Assembly: GCA_017631315.1 (NCBI GenBank) | Contig: JAGBTN010000003.1 | Span: forward strand, 186,001 to 250,000 | Length of the DNA stretch: 64,000 bases | Direction of reading: 5' to 3' | DNA from: Bacteroidaceae bacterium | Lineage (GTDB): Bacteria > Bacteroidota > Bacteroidia > Bacteroidales > Bacteroidaceae | Part shown: positions 56,156 through 64,000 of the stretch, one piece after another | Numbering within the stretch: position 1 is the first letter of the stretch | Layout of the letters: the number at the start of each line of letters is the position of its first letter | Translations under genes and position numbers: made by a program | Notes under the pieces: model-generated | Told to the model about the DNA's origin: nothing | What the model saw: only the letters and a program-made list of their open reading frames with translations | Databases searched by the model: none

Positions 56156-57847
56156 TTACTTCAGCAGACTCTTCACTGCGCTAGCGTACTTCGCGAACTC
56201 ATAGTCGTTGGCAGCACGTGCAGCAAGAGAAGCATCCTGCTTAATGGCACTTGCCAAAGCGCTGGTCACTGTGCCGGCATCACCGGTACGGGCAGCAAGC
56301 ACAGCCTGCAGGTAGCTTGTGATGGCATCTGCATTCTTGATGCCAGAAAGAGTAGCCTTTGCACTTGTATAGTCCTTGGCAAGAATCTGAGCAAGAGCAG
56401 CACTGTTGCTCTTCACACCAGCCAAATCGCTGGCAGCCTGCGCATAGTTACCCTTTGCAATGTTGAGGTTGCCCATCACCTCCTTGAAGGTGTCAGAACC
56501 ACTACCCTTAGCAAGGTAGCTCTCAGCAGCAGCAACATCGCCACTCTTCAAAGCGAGCAGAGCCAAGTTGGTGTTCACCTCGGGAGCATTCTTGCTGATA
56601 GCAGAAGCACTCTTCAAGTAAGCCTGAGCCACTTCGGTCTGGCCATTGGCAATAGCCTGCTGAGCCATATTGTTGAGAGCACGGTAGTCGCTGGGGTACT
56701 GACGAGCAATTGTCTCGTTCCACTTCTGACGTGTTGCAGCATCCTTCACAAGCTTGTTGGCACCATAAACGAGCTCCTCTACGCTGAGCTTGCTGGGATC
56801 CTGGTTGAACTGGTCAAGAATCTGCTCGTCGCTGCGACCGATGATTTCATAATTTACAATGAGGCGAGCACGACGCAACTCAGGCAAAATGCCTTCCTTG
56901 ATGTCGGTGAAGATTTCGCTCATATTGCGAATCTGCTGCTCACGCTCTTCGGGATCCTTATACATAGAGAGGACTCGCAAGATAACTTCCTTGTCCTGAA
57001 GGTTGCTCTTGCCAACGAGTTCCTGGAAACCGTCCCAGTCTTCGGCAGTGAACTTAGTGTCAACGTCGGCATTCATCTTAATCTTCTTAAGCTCATTCTT
57101 CAGGTATTTTGCACTAACATCCTGACGCTTCTCAGCAAGTTTCTCGTTGATATTGAACTTACCATCAGGGCTCGCATAAGCACTTACCTCTATGTTCTGC
57201 AGGGCACGAGTCTCTTCGTTATCGTTGATTTCACGAAGGATTTTGCCCAGATCCTTGATGCTAACGGTGTTGAGTTCGCTGGCACGGAGGTTAGCCTGGT
57301 TGATGAGGAACTTAATGTTTGCCTCTTGCTTCTGCTCGATAATGCGCTGGTAAGCGTCGGGAGCGGTTGAGCCATTCATGCCGCAACGGCTGAGGAGCTG
57401 GCTTGTAGCGAGTACACCGTAACCGATCTTCACCTCGGGAATGCTAACCGTCTTCTTACCAACCTTTGCCTCGAAGCGAGCGTAGAGATCGCTGTTGAGC
57501 ATTGCATCTTCGTATGTGAAGTTGCTCTTCATGGTGTAAACGCCACCCATCTTGTAGCTAATGGTTGTGCCATTGCCTTCAACCTTCTCGCCTTGGAATG
57601 TTGCGCTCTGACCTACAGCCTCGCCACCTTCGTACTTGAGGACGGGAGTTACTGTTACAACAGCCTTCTTCTTCATGTACTTAACGGGGAATGTGCCGTT
57701 GATGGTTGCAGGCACTTCACCACCGATTGCCTCGAGGGGGGTCGGGGTAACTGTAAAATTCTCGCTAGAAAGCTTTCCCAACTTGCTGCAAGATGTCAAT
57801 GCGATGGCTGAAATTGCCACCAAAAAGAGTTGATTTTTTCTTTTCAT
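56156..57847 (-). CDS. OmpA-like/TPR outer-membrane lipoprotein
   Basis: The 563-aa protein starts with a lipoprotein signal (VAISAIALTSC). Its middle has an OmpA-C-like segment (IEVSAYASPDGKFNINEKLA, then EKRQDVSAKYLKNELKK), which would bind peptidoglycan, and the C-terminal 220 residues are TPR-like (DYRALNNMAQQAIANGQTEV, NTNLALLALKSGDVAAAESY). It is an abundant type of Bacteroidales envelope protein. Its promoter has a TACCTTTG -7 box. The next gene downstream, the thioredoxin-fold lipoprotein, is 10 bp away. Confidence 0.85.
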   Translation of the reverse strand: MKRKNQLFLVAISAIALTSCSKLGKLSSENFTVTPTPLEAIGGEVPATINGTFPVKYMKKKAVVTVTPVLKYEGGEAVGQSATFQGEKVEGNGTTISYKMGGVYTMKSNFTYEDAMLNSDLYARFEAKVGKKTVSIPEVKIGYGVLATSQLLSRCGMNGSTAPDAYQRIIEQKQEANIKFLINQANLRASELNTVSIKDLGKILREINDNEETRALQNIEVSAYASPDGKFNINEKLAEKRQDVSAKYLKNELKKIKMNADVDTKFTAEDWDGFQELVGKSNLQDKEVILRVLSMYKDPEEREQQIRNMSEIFTDIKEGILPELRRARLIVNYEIIGRSDEQILDQFNQDPSKLSVEELVYGANKLVKDAATRQKWNETIARQYPSDYRALNNMAQQAIANGQTEVAQAYLKSASAISKNAPEVNTNLALLALKSGDVAAAESYLAKGSGSDTFKEVMGNLNIAKGNYAQAASDLAGVKSNSAALAQILAKDYTSAKATLSGIKNADAITSYLQAVLAARTGDAGTVTSALASAIKQDASLAARAANDYEFAKYASAVKSLLK

Positions 57848-57884
57848 AACGTTGTTTTATACTTGTTTTTTCGTTTTTCGGGCG

Positions 57885-57892
57885 CAAAGGTA
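57885..57892 (-). promoter_or_regulatory. promoter (-7 element) of the TPR lipoprotein operon
   Basis: TACCTTTG on the minus strand; start near 57878, leader about 31 nt. The -33 match is weak. Confidence 0.7.
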
Positions 57893-57961
57893 CAACTTTT
57901 CTTTGAAATAAAGCATTTTCCTATGGGAAAACTTTCCTTATTTCTTAGAAATGAATTGGTA

Positions 57962-58606
57962 TCAGACGAGTTGAAGGATGTCTTGAGGGGTTTCTGCCAG
58001 CATTGTGGCTCCATGTGCTACGAGGAAGTTGCGACTGCGGAAGCCCCACAAGACTGAGATGCATGGCAGGCCGGCATTGGCTGCTGTCTGGAGGTCTACG
58101 TCGGAGTCTCCCACATAGATTGCTTCGGAGGCATCTACACCGAGTTGTGCCAAGGCATTGTAGAGCATGTCGGGTTCGGGCTTTCTTGGAATACCGGGTT
58201 GCTCGCCTATGGCAACATCTATGACGCCTCGGAAATAGCTTTGCGCCAGTTCTGTCACGCCGTCCTGTATCTTGTTGCTGACCACTGCCATGCGGTAGCC
58301 TTTGGTATGCAGCGACATAAGCAACGTGGCGATGCCGGGATAGAGAGCGGTATGGTCTTGGCAATGGATGATGTAATGCGAGTGGAACGTTTCGAAGCAC
58401 TTTGCCACAACCGGAGGTTCGGTTCCTTCGGGCACAGCGCGCTCAATGAGTTGCCTAACGCCGTTGCCGACGAAGCGGCGCACTTCGTCGAGACTTCTTT
58501 CCGGCAAACCGCAACTGCGAAGGGCATAGTTCACGCTTAAATACAAATCCTCGAGCGTATCAGTCAGTGTACCATCCAGGTCGAATATTATTGCCTTGTA
58601 TTTCAT
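57962..58606 (-). CDS. gph: phosphoglycolate phosphatase (HAD hydrolase)
   Basis: The 214-aa protein is a HAD-superfamily phosphatase: motif I IIFDLDGTLTDT (nucleophile Asp9), motif II AVVSNK, motif III Lys in RKPEPDM and motif IV YVGDSDVDLQTAANAG. The cap region FVGNGVRQLIERAVPEG is typical of Gph, which removes phosphate from 2-phosphoglycolate. It is monocistronic, with its own promoter. Confidence 0.88.
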   Translation of the reverse strand: MKYKAIIFDLDGTLTDTLEDLYLSVNYALRSCGLPERSLDEVRRFVGNGVRQLIERAVPEGTEPPVVAKCFETFHSHYIIHCQDHTALYPGIATLLMSLHTKGYRMAVVSNKIQDGVTELAQSYFRGVIDVAIGEQPGIPRKPEPDMLYNALAQLGVDASEAIYVGDSDVDLQTAANAGLPCISVLWGFRSRNFLVAHGATMLAETPQDILQLV

Positions 58607-58626
58607 ACCCCTATATTTTCGGGCTG

Positions 58627-58656
58627 CAAAGGTACGACAACTTTCTGTATCTGCAA
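58627..58656 (-). promoter_or_regulatory. promoter of gph
   Basis: TTG (58654-58656), 19 bp, TACCTTTG (58627-58634) on the minus strand. Start near 58620. Confidence 0.8.
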
Positions 58657-59193
58657 CATTCTTATTAAAGAATTTTCAAGACCCTAAAAAGTGACAAAAT
58701 GCAATCTAAAACAACACTTTAGCTTACATCTTGCTTTTCGCCGATGCAAAATCAAGGGCCTCGAAATGCAAAAGGCGAACGCCCGACGAATTTGAGCGAT
58801 TTTCAGACGTTTTCTTAACTGCCTGACTCTGTGACAAGTATATTTTCCGCCACCCGGAAAAGCAGGCCGAAAGAGTGGGTTTGACGCAGAAAAAGCCCCA
58901 TTTCATCGTGACTTTTGGCTCAACGAGGTACAGCCTTTCGGCTGATTCGACGTGCCTCGTTGGCAAACATCCACTACCTTGTTGCCCGACTTGTTCTTTT
59001 GCATTGAACAGCGATCTGTTATTTCTCACCAGAAATTCATCGTTTCATTCTATTTTGTGCCGCTTCTCGTTCATTTTCAAAGTGACATAAAGAAAGTGAT
59101 TTGGTACATTTCGATGTCAAACTTCCATTTTCACAAATACCGACAGAAAGAATATTTTTTAACAACTTTGCCAATTATTTTGCACCATTTTGC
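58657..59193. other. 537-bp intergenic region without gene
   Basis: No convincing ORF. It holds several dyads, the best at 58921-58962 (CAACGAGGTAC ... GTGCCTCGTTG, with inner AGCC/GGCT), and a short GGCGAACGCC palindrome near 58770. It could encode a non-coding RNA or hold regulatory sites for the secreted glycosidase. Confidence 0.5.
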
Positions 59194-59223
59194 TTGATAT
59201 TTATTTATTTTTTGCTAATTTTG
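59194..59223 (+). promoter_or_regulatory. promoter of the GH115 gene
   Basis: TTG (59194-59196), 19 bp, TAATTTTG (59216-59223). Start near 59230, about 29 nt before the ATG at 59259; this decides the start over the in-frame codon at 59190. Confidence 0.75.
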
Positions 59224-59258
59224 CTCGACAGATTACCATAAAATTAAGTTTTTTTAGG

Positions 59259-62200
59259 ATGAAAAGACATTTACTACGATATTTGGCAATTAGTGTTCTG
59301 ACACTCGTCGGAACCCTGCAAGCCATGGCCGACCTGACATTTTCCCAAACGGCAAGTGGCTTCCCCATTGTGGGCAACGCCACGAATGCCGTGTTCGTGG
59401 TTGGCAAGAACGATGCCGAAGTGGTCACAACAGCATGCCGATGCGTCATCGGAGATATCAAAACCATCACCGGCAAGCAGCTGGCCCTCCGCAATTCCAT
59501 TAGCAACGGCGACCTGCCCATCATTGCAGGAACCATCGGACAGTCCAATGCTCTCGACGCCCTCATTGCCGACGGCAAAGTGGACACCACCGGACTGACC
59601 GGCGTATGGGAAGCCTACTCGTTGCAACTCATACAGAACCCCACAGAAAACATCAGTCAGGCACTCGTCATCATGGGCGGCACACCACGCGGCACAGCCT
59701 ACGGACTCTTCGAGATAAGCCGACGCATCGGCGTCTCCCCATACATCTGGTGGGCAGATGTCACACCTGCCCCCATGTCAAACATCTATGTGCAAGGCGA
59801 CAAAACCCCAGTGGAAAAACCATCCGTACAATACCGCGGACTCTTCATCAACGACGAAGACTGGGCACTCCTGCCATGGGCAAAGAAAACCATCGATGCC
59901 TCCTATAACAATATAGGTCCGGGCACATACGAGAAAGTCATGGAACTCCTGCTCCGCCTGCGTGCCAACTGCCTCTGGCCCGCCAAGCACGGCAGTTCCA
60001 AAGCCTTTTGGGCACTGGAAGAAAACAAGCGCCTGGCAAAAGCATGGGCCATCATCATGAGCAGCGGCGACAGCATGCTCCGCGACAACCTCTGGGAGTG
60101 GCCACGCTTCAAGAGCGGCAACAATAGCAGCAACTTCACGTTTGCCACCAACCCACAGGGTTGCATAGACTACTGGGCAAAACGCGCCGGCGAGGCACGA
60201 GACTATGAAGGCATCTACGACATCGGCATGAGAGGACTGCAAGACGTCGCCTTGCTCGGCTACGAAGGACAAGCAGCACAACTGCAGGGCCTCAAGGACA
60301 TCATCGCCGCACAACGCAAAATCATCACAGACTCACTTGGCGGAGACCCCACAAAGGTTCCCCAAATATACATCCCCTACAAGGAAGCACTCACACTCTA
60401 CAATGCCGGACTCAAGATCCCCGACGACGTGACAATGTGTTGGGTTGACGACAACTACGCCTTCATCCGACAATTACCAACCACAAGCGAGCGCAAACGA
60501 AGCGGCGGCCACGGCATCTACTACCATCTTAGCTACCTTGGCAACCCATGTTCCTACATCTGGCTCAGCACCATCTCACCCTCTCTCATCAGCTACGAAC
60601 TGTCGAAAGCATACGAAAACGGCATGACACGCTTCTGGATGATTAACGTCGGCGACATCAAACCAGCAGAGGCAGAGTTCGAATTCTGCATGGAGCTGGC
60701 CTGGAACGTCAACTCCTGGACACCAGAAAAAGCATGGCAGTTCAGCAGATGGTGGTCCGCAAAGACCTTCGGGGAAGACCTTGCCGACGAAATGGCCGAG
60801 ATTCGACTCGAACATTACCGCCTTGCTGCACAAACAAAGCCAGAGACCGTTTACCACGTCACCTTTACAATTCAGGAGATGGAGCAGCGCATCAAGGAGT
60901 ATCAGGAACTCGCCGCTCGCGTTCAAGCACTGGAATCCAGCATACCGGAACGCTTGAAAGATGCCTATTTCGAGCTCTTCACCTACCCCATTCTTGCTAC
61001 TGCCGGACAGAATCTGAAGGCCTATGGGGCAAAACTCAGCTATTGGTATGCCGGCATAGGCGACCATACCCGTGCCATGAAGTATGCCGCTCTGGCACGT
61101 TCGGGCTACGCCGACATTGTTTATCTCACGAATATCTTCAACACACAGACTGCCGGAGGCAAGTGGAACGGCATGATGGACAAGTCGCCCAACGGTAGTG
61201 ATACGGGCACACAGTTCGGCATGCCCTATGCCGCGATGGCGGATGAGACCAACGATGCAAGGGGAGAAGTACTCGACGAGGGCTACGTTTATGTGGAAAG
61301 CGACAGTTATTCCGGCAGCAGAGGTGCTTGGAAGACGCTCGAAAACCTTGGTGTTGGCGACAGAAGCATCACGGTTTGGCCCATTGACTATACTACTTAT
61401 ACGACTTCTACTGCTCGCAGCAAGGCGCCGTATGTGGAATATACTTTGCCTTTGGAGAAGGGCAAGTATCAGATTGTTGTGCGTTGCCTGCCCACTTTCC
61501 CCATTACGACATCGCACGACCTTTGTGTGGGGATGGCTGTAGGGGCTGGGGCTGTAACGTCGAAGAGCATTAAGTGCAGTGCGGAAACGAATGTCTGGAG
61601 CGATAATGTGATGCATGGTTATTCCGAGGCTCGCTTTTCGTACACGGCAACAACGACTAAGGATGTGACGCTCCGCTTCTATGCTTTGAACCCGGCTCTT
61701 GTGATAAGTCAGATTGTTTATCGCAGGACGGATGCCGAGGACCTCAGCCTTACCAACAGTCTTCTTGTTAATCCAGACTTCGAACTCTATAAGAGTGGTT
61801 CGTCTGTGCTGACCAATCCGACGGGTGGCATACAGCGTGGTGTGCCATACGGCTGGACTTTGGAGGGGACGATGAACGGCAATTCCTACGGCATCAGCAA
61901 CAGTGATGGTTCCATCAACTGGAACGATGGTGGTTCTGTGTGCTGGTTCAAGTCGAAACCTATGCCGGAGAATTTCCGTCTTTACCAGACGATTCCTGCC
62001 GAGAAGCTTGAGCCGGGCGTCTATGAGGTGGGCTGTTGGCTGTGGAACCAGTCGGGCAAGCGCGGTCCGTGCCGTCTTTTTGCCAACGACCACGTTCAGT
62101 ATTATGCTCACAAGAACGACTACGACAATGTGCTCAAAGCAGATGAGGTGAGCAGTTATGCGGGCTACAAGGCCGGCTACGAGACGCATACCATCATGCA

Positions 62201-63125
62201 CCCCATGCGTGTGGTGCTGCCGGTGCGTGAGGGAGAAGACCTGACGGTGGGCATCAAGACGAGTTGCACCAATAATGACGGCAAGCAGACCGACGAGTCG
62301 GGCTGGTTCAAGGTGGACCATTTCACGATTCGCCGCATAGGTGATTTGCCTGTGGAGAACAGGGATTCGCTGACCGAGGAACTGATTGTGAACAGCGACT
62401 TCGAGTATAAATCTGCCACGGAGAAGGCCAACGGCACGACCGTGCGTGGCGTTCCTTACGGATGGAACCTTTCTTATTCCGACACCTACAGCACCGGCAA
62501 TTCCGGCCTCTTCGGCAAGGGCGAGGGCATGCACGGGCAGAACTATTGTGCCTTTACGCCTGCGGGCTACAAACCGATGCCCAACGACTTGTGTCTCTAC
62601 CAGACTATTCCAGCCACCAGGTTGCAGCCGGGCGTCTATCGCGTGAGCTGTCTCTTCTGGAGCGAAGCGGGAATGGAGGGCATGGGGCGCCTCTTTGCCA
62701 ACAACGAGGTGCAGTATTATGGCACTCCTCACGACTATGAGCAGAACCTTACGGCGGGCGAGAACAACACTTTCGCCTCATACATCAGCGAGTCTGTCGA
62801 TGGGAAATCCATGCAGGAGCTCAGCGTCGTTGTCACTCTCGAAGAGGGAGAGGACCTGACGCTCGGCATCCGTTCCGGTTCCCTCAAAGGCGACGGCACC
62901 CAGGTGACCGGCACCAACCGCACAGGAAAGTTCCGCGTGGACTACTTCCGCATAGAACGTCTGTCGGACGACTACAACCCCGACGGCATACACAACATAG
63001 AGAGTTCGCCCGTCAAAGTGCCAACCATCGGCACCTACAACCTCAGCGGACAGCGCGTCAACTCGCGCACACCACTGCCCAGGGGCATATACATCCGGAA
63101 CGGCAAAAAGGTCATTGTAAGATGA
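59259..63125 (+). CDS. secreted GH115 glycoside hydrolase (alpha-glucuronidase type) with T9SS sorting domain
   Basis: The 1288-aa protein has a signal peptide (about residues 1-24, ends LQAMA), a GH115 catalytic region (GTPRGTAYGLFEISRRIGVS near 138; PSVQYRGLFINDEDWALLPW; LWPAKHGSSKAFW; GIYYHLSYLG---YIWLS near 425), helical and beta accessory domains, two homologous C-terminal modules (about 832-1027 and 1040-1235, both with VN-DFE, RGVPYGW and YQTIPA-LPGVY-like motifs) and a final T9SS C-terminal domain (TYNLSGQRV ... PRGIYIRNGKKVIV). Known GH115 enzymes remove (methyl)glucuronic acid from xylan, so it probably acts on plant glucuronoxylan at the cell surface. The large open frame on the other strand (60576-62732) is a shadow. 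Confidence 0.9.
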   Translation: MKRHLLRYLAISVLTLVGTLQAMADLTFSQTASGFPIVGNATNAVFVVGKNDAEVVTTACRCVIGDIKTITGKQLALRNSISNGDLPIIAGTIGQSNALDALIADGKVDTTGLTGVWEAYSLQLIQNPTENISQALVIMGGTPRGTAYGLFEISRRIGVSPYIWWADVTPAPMSNIYVQGDKTPVEKPSVQYRGLFINDEDWALLPWAKKTIDASYNNIGPGTYEKVMELLLRLRANCLWPAKHGSSKAFWALEENKRLAKAWAIIMSSGDSMLRDNLWEWPRFKSGNNSSNFTFATNPQGCIDYWAKRAGEARDYEGIYDIGMRGLQDVALLGYEGQAAQLQGLKDIIAAQRKIITDSLGGDPTKVPQIYIPYKEALTLYNAGLKIPDDVTMCWVDDNYAFIRQLPTTSERKRSGGHGIYYHLSYLGNPCSYIWLSTISPSLISYELSKAYENGMTRFWMINVGDIKPAEAEFEFCMELAWNVNSWTPEKAWQFSRWWSAKTFGEDLADEMAEIRLEHYRLAAQTKPETVYHVTFTIQEMEQRIKEYQELAARVQALESSIPERLKDAYFELFTYPILATAGQNLKAYGAKLSYWYAGIGDHTRAMKYAALARSGYADIVYLTNIFNTQTAGGKWNGMMDKSPNGSDTGTQFGMPYAAMADETNDARGEVLDEGYVYVESDSYSGSRGAWKTLENLGVGDRSITVWPIDYTTYTTSTARSKAPYVEYTLPLEKGKYQIVVRCLPTFPITTSHDLCVGMAVGAGAVTSKSIKCSAETNVWSDNVMHGYSEARFSYTATTTKDVTLRFYALNPALVISQIVYRRTDAEDLSLTNSLLVNPDFELYKSGSSVLTNPTGGIQRGVPYGWTLEGTMNGNSYGISNSDGSINWNDGGSVCWFKSKPMPENFRLYQTIPAEKLEPGVYEVGCWLWNQSGKRGPCRLFANDHVQYYAHKNDYDNVLKADEVSSYAGYKAGYETHTIMHPMRVVLPVREGEDLTVGIKTSCTNNDGKQTDESGWFKVDHFTIRRIGDLPVENRDSLTEELIVNSDFEYKSATEKANGTTVRGVPYGWNLSYSDTYSTGNSGLFGKGEGMHGQNYCAFTPAGYKPMPNDLCLYQTIPATRLQPGVYRVSCLFWSEAGMEGMGRLFANNEVQYYGTPHDYEQNLTAGENNTFASYISESVDGKSMQELSVVVTLEEGEDLTLGIRSGSLKGDGTQVTGTNRTGKFRVDYFRIERLSDDYNPDGIHNIESSPVKVPTIGTYNLSGQRVNSRTPLPRGIYIRNGKKVIVR

Positions 63126-63171
63126 ACCATACACCATGCAAAAAAAGCCCACAAGAGGGGGTCGCAGGAAA

Positions 63172-63256
63172 GGTTAACCATTATCGGCGAAAAGGTTAAC
63201 CATTCTGCCCATAATGGTTAACCTAATCGGCCAAAACCCTTAACCATTATTTCGGA
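63172..63256 (+). repeat. 85-bp intergenic repeat, copy 2
   Basis: Same composite as 55021-55105, in inverted orientation in the chromosome and hence in the same orientation relative to its upstream gene. Each unit contains GGTTAACC or its one-base variants. The rest of 63126-63341 has no clear promoter box. Confidence 0.8.
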
Positions 63257-63341
63257 GCAGCCAAAGGGCATCTTTACAAGAGCACAAACAAACACGAAAC
63301 AACATACTAACAAACAATCATTATTCACTAAACAAACTCAA

Positions 63342-64000
63342 ATGAAACGTAAACTTTACTCCTCAGTTCTGATGGGCATCATGATGCTCATAGGGCAGGC
63401 TGCATGGGCCGACCTGCAGCAAAACGAGAATGGTGCGTACCTCATTGGAAGCAAGGACGACCTCCAGCTATGGACGGAAATGCCAGGCTACGAGAGTACA
63501 GACGTCGTGCTGACCAGCGACATCGAAGGCCTCGACTTCATGCTCTGCACGAATTCCACCTCGTACAGCGGCACCTTCGACGGCGCAGGGCACACCATCA
63601 CCGTCAACTACGACTTCCAGGGCAAACAGACAGCCATGTTCTACAACTTTGCCGGCACCGTGAAGAACCTCACCGTAGGCGGCCGCATCCGCGCATCCTT
63701 CAAGAACTGCGCCGGCTTTGCCGCATGGAACTGGAGCGACACAGCCCTCTTCGAGAACTGCGTCAGCATTGTCAACATCGACGTAGACTACACCGCCAAC
63801 ACCTCCAACGGCGGCTTCGTAGGCTACGCCTCACGCAATGCCACCTTCCGCAACTGCATCTCCGCCATCAAAGTGAAAGGCAACCAAGGCTACAACCAAG
63901 GCTACGTAGGATGGGTAACCGGTGGCAAAACCATAAACTACACCAACTGCATCTCCATCGCAGAAGCAGAAACCATGAACACCTTCTCGTGGAACAACCC
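63342..64000 (+). CDS. secreted GLUG/beta-helix-type repeat protein (partial)
   Basis: ATG at 63342 opens a frame that runs off the right edge (219 codons visible). Residues 1-23 are a signal peptide (LMGIMMLIGQAAWA). The rest has repeats of about 25-30 residues ending in F-NC or Y-NC (SFKNCAGFAAW, LFENCVSIVNI, TFRNCISAIKV, NYTNCISIAEA) and GFVGYA/GYVGWV turns, like GLUG motifs or a right-handed beta-helix. Probably a large surface or secreted protein, perhaps another T9SS cargo; its C terminus is not visible. Confidence 0.8.
   Translation, partial: MKRKLYSSVLMGIMMLIGQAAWADLQQNENGAYLIGSKDDLQLWTEMPGYESTDVVLTSDIEGLDFMLCTNSTSYSGTFDGAGHTITVNYDFQGKQTAMFYNFAGTVKNLTVGGRIRASFKNCAGFAAWNWSDTALFENCVSIVNIDVDYTANTSNGGFVGYASRNATFRNCISAIKVKGNQGYNQGYVGWVTGGKTINYTNCISIAEAETMNTFSWNN

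Noticed and set aside
55985..57370. 461-codon open frame on the plus strand (and 55228-56184)
   Set aside because: Antisense to the two lipoprotein genes, which have signals, domains and promoters.
60576..62732. 718-codon open frame on the minus strand
   Set aside because: It is the antisense of the GH115 gene, caused by its codon use; the product is Arg/His-rich without recognisable domains.

Overview
The window is a Bacteroidales chromosome, most likely Prevotella or a close relative, carrying one complete, apparently intact temperate siphovirus prophage of about 50.55 kb (4296-54896). The host assignment rests on promoters of the Bacteroidetes type (TTTG, 19-20 bp, TAnnTTTG), a PorW/SprE type IX secretion (T9SS) lipoprotein, and a GH115 glycosidase that ends in a T9SS sorting domain.

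Host left flank (1-4342): porW (running off the left edge), a small membrane protein and aroA form one leftward operon. Its promoter is back-to-back with the promoter of a tRNA-Pro(GGG) gene. The phage is integrated in the 3' half of that tRNA. A 51-bp core is repeated at 4296-4346 (attL, part of the intact tRNA) and at 54846-54896 (attR, only the 3' half).

Prophage: the integrase lies next to attL and the lysogeny genes lie next to attR (CI-like repressor, an HsdR-N-type nuclease, a small HTH protein). Almost everything else is transcribed leftward from a genetic switch at about 52430-52510. The order is: early genes and a recombination/replication block (ERF, exonuclease, SSB-like, NinB, replication initiator with an internal iteron array); many small ORFs joined by ATGA overlaps; a radical-SAM enzyme, MazG-like pyrophosphohydrolase, S-adenosylmethionine synthetase and RuvC-like nuclease; two ParB-like proteins, a C5 DNA methyltransferase, terminase and portal; a 1714-aa MuF-type head protein carrying papain-like and ADP-ribosyltransferase-like domains; a rightward cargo island (29298-30848); scaffold, capsid, connectors and tail tube; tail chaperones read through a -1 frameshift; tape measure (1406 aa) and tail tip; a long adhesin locus (SHAEG repeats, GT32-like glycosyltransferase, BACON, BspA-like repeats, CBM5/12-like); then lysis genes (DUF5675, holin, putative unimolecular spanin) and a small regulator operon that converges on the integrase.

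The leftward region divides into transcription units by visible promoters and terminators. Three late units (packaging from 41538, capsid-tail from 29066, lysis from 7679) share a 19-bp palindrome, GTGTTTG-N5-CAAACAC, over the -33 region of their promoters. This suggests one regulator for the late regulon.

Host right flank (54897-64000): a DUF4369/thioredoxin-fold lipoprotein without its CXXC, an OmpA-like/TPR lipoprotein, a phosphoglycolate phosphatase, a secreted GH115 enzyme with two repeated C-terminal modules, and the start of another secreted repeat protein. An 85-bp intergenic repeat lies downstream of two of these genes in the same orientation relative to each.
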